64,000 nt of DNA from Antedon mediterranea (lineage: Eukaryota; Echinodermata; Crinoidea; Comatulida; Antedonidae), in contig NC_092678.1 of assembly GCF_964355755.1 (NCBI RefSeq), positions 10,204,922 to 10,268,921 on the forward strand. The letters are read 5' to 3'. The notes under the pieces are model-generated. The model made no database searches, had not been told where the DNA came from, and saw only the letters and a program-made list of their open reading frames with translations. Position numbers and translations under genes: made by a program. Below, piece by piece: positions 60,010 to 64,000 of this stretch. How positions within the stretch are numbered: position 1 is the stretch's first letter; every line of letters starts with the position of its first letter.

Positions 60010-63000
60010 GTTTTTAAAACGATATTAAGCTATTTTGTGCTCTTTGATGTTTTTGTATAACCAAGTTTTTTCGAAAATCACAAAATGGTCTAAAACGTCT
60101 CCAAATGCGATTTGAAGATATTCTGAGCACTTTGGTGTTTTTATGTTAAAAAGTTTTTTCGAAAATCACAAAATGGTCTAAAACGTCTCCAAATGCGATT
60201 TGAAGATATTCTGAGCACTTTGGTGTTTTTATGTTAAAAAGTTTTTTCGAAAATCACAAAATGGTCTAAAACGTCTCCAAATGCGATTTGAAGCTATTCT
60301 ATACACTTTGATGTTTTGTGTTAAAAAGTTTTGTCGAAATGCTCAAAATGGTTTAAAACGTTTTTATAACGATATTAAGCTATTTTGTGCTCTTTGATGT
60401 TTTTGTGTAACCAAGTTTCATCGAAATGAACAAAATGGTCTAAAACGTCTCCAAATGCGATTTGAAGCTTTTCCAAGCACTTTGCTGTTTTTATGTTAAC
60501 AAGTTTTTTCGAAAATCACAAAATTGTCTAAAACGTCTCAAAATGCGATTTGAAGGTATTCTGAGCACTTTGGTGTTTTTGTGTGAAAAGTTTTAACGAA
60601 AAGCTCAAAATGGTCTAAAACGGTTCTAATGTGATTTTAAGCACTTTGATGTTTTTGTACAACCAAGTTTCATCGAAATGCTCAAAATGGTCTAAAACGT
60701 TTTTAAAACGATATTAAGCTATTTTGTGCTCTTTGATGTTTTTGTGTAACCAAGTTTTTTCGAAAATCACAAAATGGTCTAAAACGTCTCCAAATGCGAT
60801 TTGAAGCTTTTCTAAGCACTTTGGTGTTTTTATGTTAACAAGTTTTTTCGAAAATCACAAAATGGTCTAAAACGTCTCAAAATGCGATTTGAAGGTATTC
60901 TGAGCACTTTGGTGTTTTTGTGTGAAAAGTTTTAACGAAATGCTCAAAATGGTCTAAAACGGTTTCTAATGTGATTTTAACCACTTTGATGTTTTTGTGT
61001 AACCAAGTTCTTTTCGAAAATCACAAAATGGTCTAAAACGTCTCCAAATGCGATTTGAAGCTTTTCTAAGCACTTTGGTGTTTTTATGTTAACAAGTTTT
61101 TTCGAAAATCACAAAATGGTCTAAAACGTCTCAAAATGCGATTTGAAGGTATTCTGAGCACTTTGGTGTTTTTGTGTGAAAAGTTTTAACGAAATGCTCA
61201 AAATGGTCTAAAACGGTTTCTAATGTGATTTTAACCACTTTGATGTTTTTGTGTAACCAAGTTTTTTCGAAAATCACAAAATGGTCTAAAACGTCTCCAA
61301 ATGCGATTTGAAGCTTTTCTAAGCACTTTGGTGTTTTTATGTTAACAAGTTTTTTCGAAAATCACAAAATGGTCTAAAACGTCTCCAAATGCGATTTGAA
61401 GCTATTCTGTACACTTTGATGTTTTGTGTGAAAAGTTTTAACGAAATGCTCAAAATTGTCTAAAACGGTTTCTAATGTGATTTTAAGCACTTTGATGTTT
61501 TTGTAAAACCAAGTTTCATCGAAATGCACAAAATGGTCTAAAACGTCTCCAAATGCGATTTGAAGCTTTTCCAAGCACTTTGGTGTTTTTATGTTAACAA
61601 GGTTTTTCGAAAATCACAAAATGGTCTAAAACGTCTCCAAATGCGATTTGAAGCTTTTCCAAGCACTTTGCTGTTTTTATGTTAACAAGTTTTTTCGAAA
61701 ATCACAAAATGGTCTAAAACGTCTCAAAATACGATATTAAGCTGTTTTGTGCACTTTGATGATTTGTGTGAAAAGTTTTAACGAAATGCTCAAAATGGTC
61801 TAAAACGGTTTCTAATGTGATTTTAAGCACTTTGATGTTTTTATGTAGCCAAGTTTTTTCGAAAATCACAAAATGGTCAAAAACGTCTCCAAATGCGATT
61901 TGAAGCTTTTCTAAGCACTTTGGTTTTTTTATGTTAACAAGTTTTTTCGAAAATCACAAAATGGTCTAAAACGTCTTCAAATGCGATTTGAAGATATTCT
62001 GAGCACTTTGGTGTTTTTCTGTTAAAAAGTATTTTCGAAAATCACAAAATGGCCTAAAACGTCTCCAAATGCGATTTGAAGCTATTCTGTACACTTTGAT
62101 GTTTTGTGTGAAAAAGTTTTGTCAAAATGCTCAAAATGGTCTAAAACGTTTTTAAAACGATATTAAGCTATTTTGTGCTCTTTGATGTGTTTGTATAACC
62201 AAGTTTTTTCGAAAATCACAAAATGGTCTAAAACGTCTCCAAATGCGATTTGAAGCTTTTCCAAGCACTTTGCTGTTTTTATGTTAACAATTTTTTTCGA
62301 AAATCATAAAATGGTCTAAAACGTCTCCAAATGCGATTTGAAGCTATTCTGTACACTTTGATGTTTTGTGTGAAAAGTTTTGTCGAAATGCTCAAAATGG
62401 TCTAAAACGTTTTTAAAACGATATTAAGCTATTTTGTGCTCTTTGATGTTTTTGTGTAACCAAGTTTCATCGAAATGAGCAAAATGGTCTAAAACGTCTC
62501 CAAATGCGATTTGAAGCTTTTCTAAGCACTTTGGTGTTTTTATGTTAACAAGTTTTTTCGAAAATCACAAAATGGTCTAAAACGTCTCCAAATGCGATTT
62601 GAAGATATTCTGAGCACTTTGCTGTTTTTATGTTAACAAGTTTTTTCGAAAATCACAAAATGGTCTAAAACGTCTCAAAATGCTATTTGAAGGTATTCTG
62701 AGCACTTTGGTGTTTTTGTGTGAAAAGTTTTAACGAAATGCTCAAAATGGTCTAAAACGGTTCTAATGTGATTTTAAGCACTTTGATGTTTTTGTATAAC
62801 CAAGTTTCATCGAAATGCTCAAAATGGTCTAAAACGTTTTTAAAACGATATTAAGCTATTTTGTGCTCTTTGATGTTTTTGTGTAACGAAGTTTCATCGA
62901 AATGAACAAAATGGTCTAAAACGTCTCCAAATGCGATTTGAAGCTTTTCCAAGCACTTTGCTGTTTTTATGTTAACAAGTTTTTTCGAAAATCACAAAAT

Positions 63001-64000
63001 GGCCTAAAACGTCTCAAAATGCGATTTCAAGGTATTCTGAGCACTTTGGTGTTTTTGTGTGAAAGGTTTTAACGAAATGCTCAAAATGGTCTAAAACGGT
63101 TTCTAATGTGATTTAAAGCACTTTGATGTTTTTGTATAACCAAGTTTCATCGAAATGCACAAAATGGTCTAAAACGTCTCCAAATGCGATTTGAAGCTTT
63201 TCTAAGCACTTTGCTGTTTTTATGTTAACAAGTTTTTTCGAAAATCACAAAATGGTCTAAAACGTCTCCAAATGCGATTTGAAGATATTCTGAGCACTTT
63301 GGTGTTTTTATGTTAAAAAGTTTTTTCGAAAATCACAAAATGGTCTAAAACGTCTCCAAATGCGATTTGAAGATATTCTGAGCACTTTGGTGTTTTTATG
63401 TTAACAAGTTTTTTCGAAAATCACAAAATGGTCTAAAACGTCTCCAAATGCGATTTGAAGCTATTCTGTACACTTTGATGTTTTGTGTGAAAAAGTTTTG
63501 TCGAAATGCTCAAAATGGTCTAAAACGTTTTTAAAACGATATTAAGCTATTTTGTGCTCTTTGATGTTTTTCTGTAACCAAGTTTTATCGAAATGAACAA
63601 AATGGTCTAAAACGTCTCCAAATGCGATTTGAAGCTTTTCCAAGCACTTTGCTGTTTTTATGTTAACAAGTTTTTTCGAAAATCACAAAATGGTCTAAAA
63701 CGTCTCAAAATGCGATTTGAAGGTATTCTGAGCACTTTGGTGTTTTTGTGTGAAAAGTTTTAACGAAATGCTCAAAATTGTCTAAAACGGTTTCTAATGT
63801 GATTTTAAGCACTTTGATGTTTTTGTAAAACCAAGTTTCATCGAAATGAACAAAATGGTCTAAAATGTCTCCAAATGCGATTTGAAGCTTTTCCAAGCAC
63901 TTTGCTGTTTTTATGTTAACAAGCTTTTTCGAAAATCACAAAATGGTCTAAAACGTCTCCAAATGCGATTTGAAGATATTCTGAGCACTTTGGTGTTTTT
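60010..64000. repeat. Module X, copy 4 (cut by window end)
   Basis: It matches 42072-46062 at a constant 17,938 bp, including the extra A1-E-F triplet and all the X marks (GTAACGAAG near 62885, GATTTCAAGG near 63026, TTCTGTAACC near 63570). It opens with two B monomers after a D that has TTTTTTCG in place of the CATCGAAAATC of X3. A private TTTTTATAACG occurs near 60363. The array continues beyond the window. Confidence 0.9.

Larger units (their letters stand above)
1..64000. repeat. Continuous satellite DNA array of 76-88 bp monomers
   Basis: Every part of the window reads as head-to-tail copies of one AT-rich repeat family. The box CAAAATGGTCTAAAAC recurs every 76-88 bp, always on the + strand, with no inverted block and no interrupting sequence that I could find. 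A representative monomer (336-423) is 88 bp with 14 G and 14 C. Dividing the window by about 86 bp gives roughly 740 monomers. The sequence shows at least eight monomer classes combined into trimers, 15-mers, 17-mers and multi-kilobase modules. Arrays of this size and order are known from eukaryotic centromeric and pericentromeric heterochromatin, so that location is inferred rather than seen. No family name is assigned because I do not recognise the repeat. The array runs off both window edges. Confidence 0.99.

Noticed and set aside
1-64000. CRISPR array
   Set aside because: Regular short repeats are present, but there are no unique spacers between them; the intervening bases are themselves repeated. 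No cas genes.
1-64000. Telomeric or rDNA spacer repeats
   Set aside because: No TTAGGG, TTTAGGG, TTAGG or related short motif arrays, and no rRNA-like sequence.
1-64000. Transposable elements or insertion sequences in the array
   Set aside because: No stretch departs from the monomer pattern, and no terminal inverted repeats, target duplications, LTRs or reverse transcriptase frames are visible.
1-64000. Inverted satellite segments
   Set aside because: The box CAAAATGGTCTAAAAC reads on the + strand throughout, and I found no GTTTTAGACCATTTTG on the + strand.

Overview
The whole 64 kb window is one uninterrupted, head-to-tail tandem satellite DNA array. I see no unique sequence, protein-coding gene, RNA gene, transposon or bacterial-type element in it. 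The repeat unit is AT-rich (a typical 88-bp monomer has 28 G/C, about 32 %) and 76-88 bp long, so there are roughly 740 monomers, all in one orientation. This points to a eukaryotic heterochromatic locus, most plausibly centromeric or pericentromeric. The sequence alone does not fix the species or even the kingdom, and I do not recognise the satellite family.

The monomers fall into a few classes, named here A1, A2, B (88 bp), C, D, E (87 bp), F (77-79 bp), G (86 bp) and H (known only as a truncated fusion). They share a nearly invariant box, CAAAATGGTCTAAAAC, and a second box around CACTTTG(G/A)TG, and differ between these. Class order is not random. Monomers ending in TGCTC plus the box are followed by D-, F- or H-type heads, giving C-D (174 bp) and E-F (165 bp) pairs. 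Monomers ending in CAC or GAAC plus the box are followed by heads that start GTCTC.

Above the monomer there are several nested levels: an A1-E-F trimer (253/254 bp), a 15-monomer unit of 1,291 bp, a 17-monomer unit of 1,457 bp, and multi-kilobase modules that I call X, Y and Z. The approximate order is Y1 (1-3917), X1 (3918-11272), linker, Y2 (11885-15791), Z (15792-17413), partial Y (17667-19132), X2 (19133-26487), Y-tail plus Z (26488-29391), X-derived mosaic (29392-30943), Y3 (30944-34701), three Z copies in tandem (34702 to about 39200), Y-derived 1,291-bp units (about 40353-42071), X3 (42072-48222), Y-tail plus Z (48223-51126), mosaic with another Z and two more 1,291-type units (51127 to about 58205), Y4 (58206-60009) and X4 (60010 to the window end). 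X1 and X2 are 7,355 bp each, sit exactly 15,215 bp apart with no net indel, and differ by only a handful of substitutions that I could find.

Nothing here suggests a gene system. The interest is in how the array evolves: recent large segmental duplications, in-register hybrid monomers, gain and loss of monomer triplets, and short deletions at an AAATGC direct repeat all leave readable scars. Coordinates of monomers and constant offsets were counted by hand from the sequence. Module edges marked 'about' are good to roughly one monomer.
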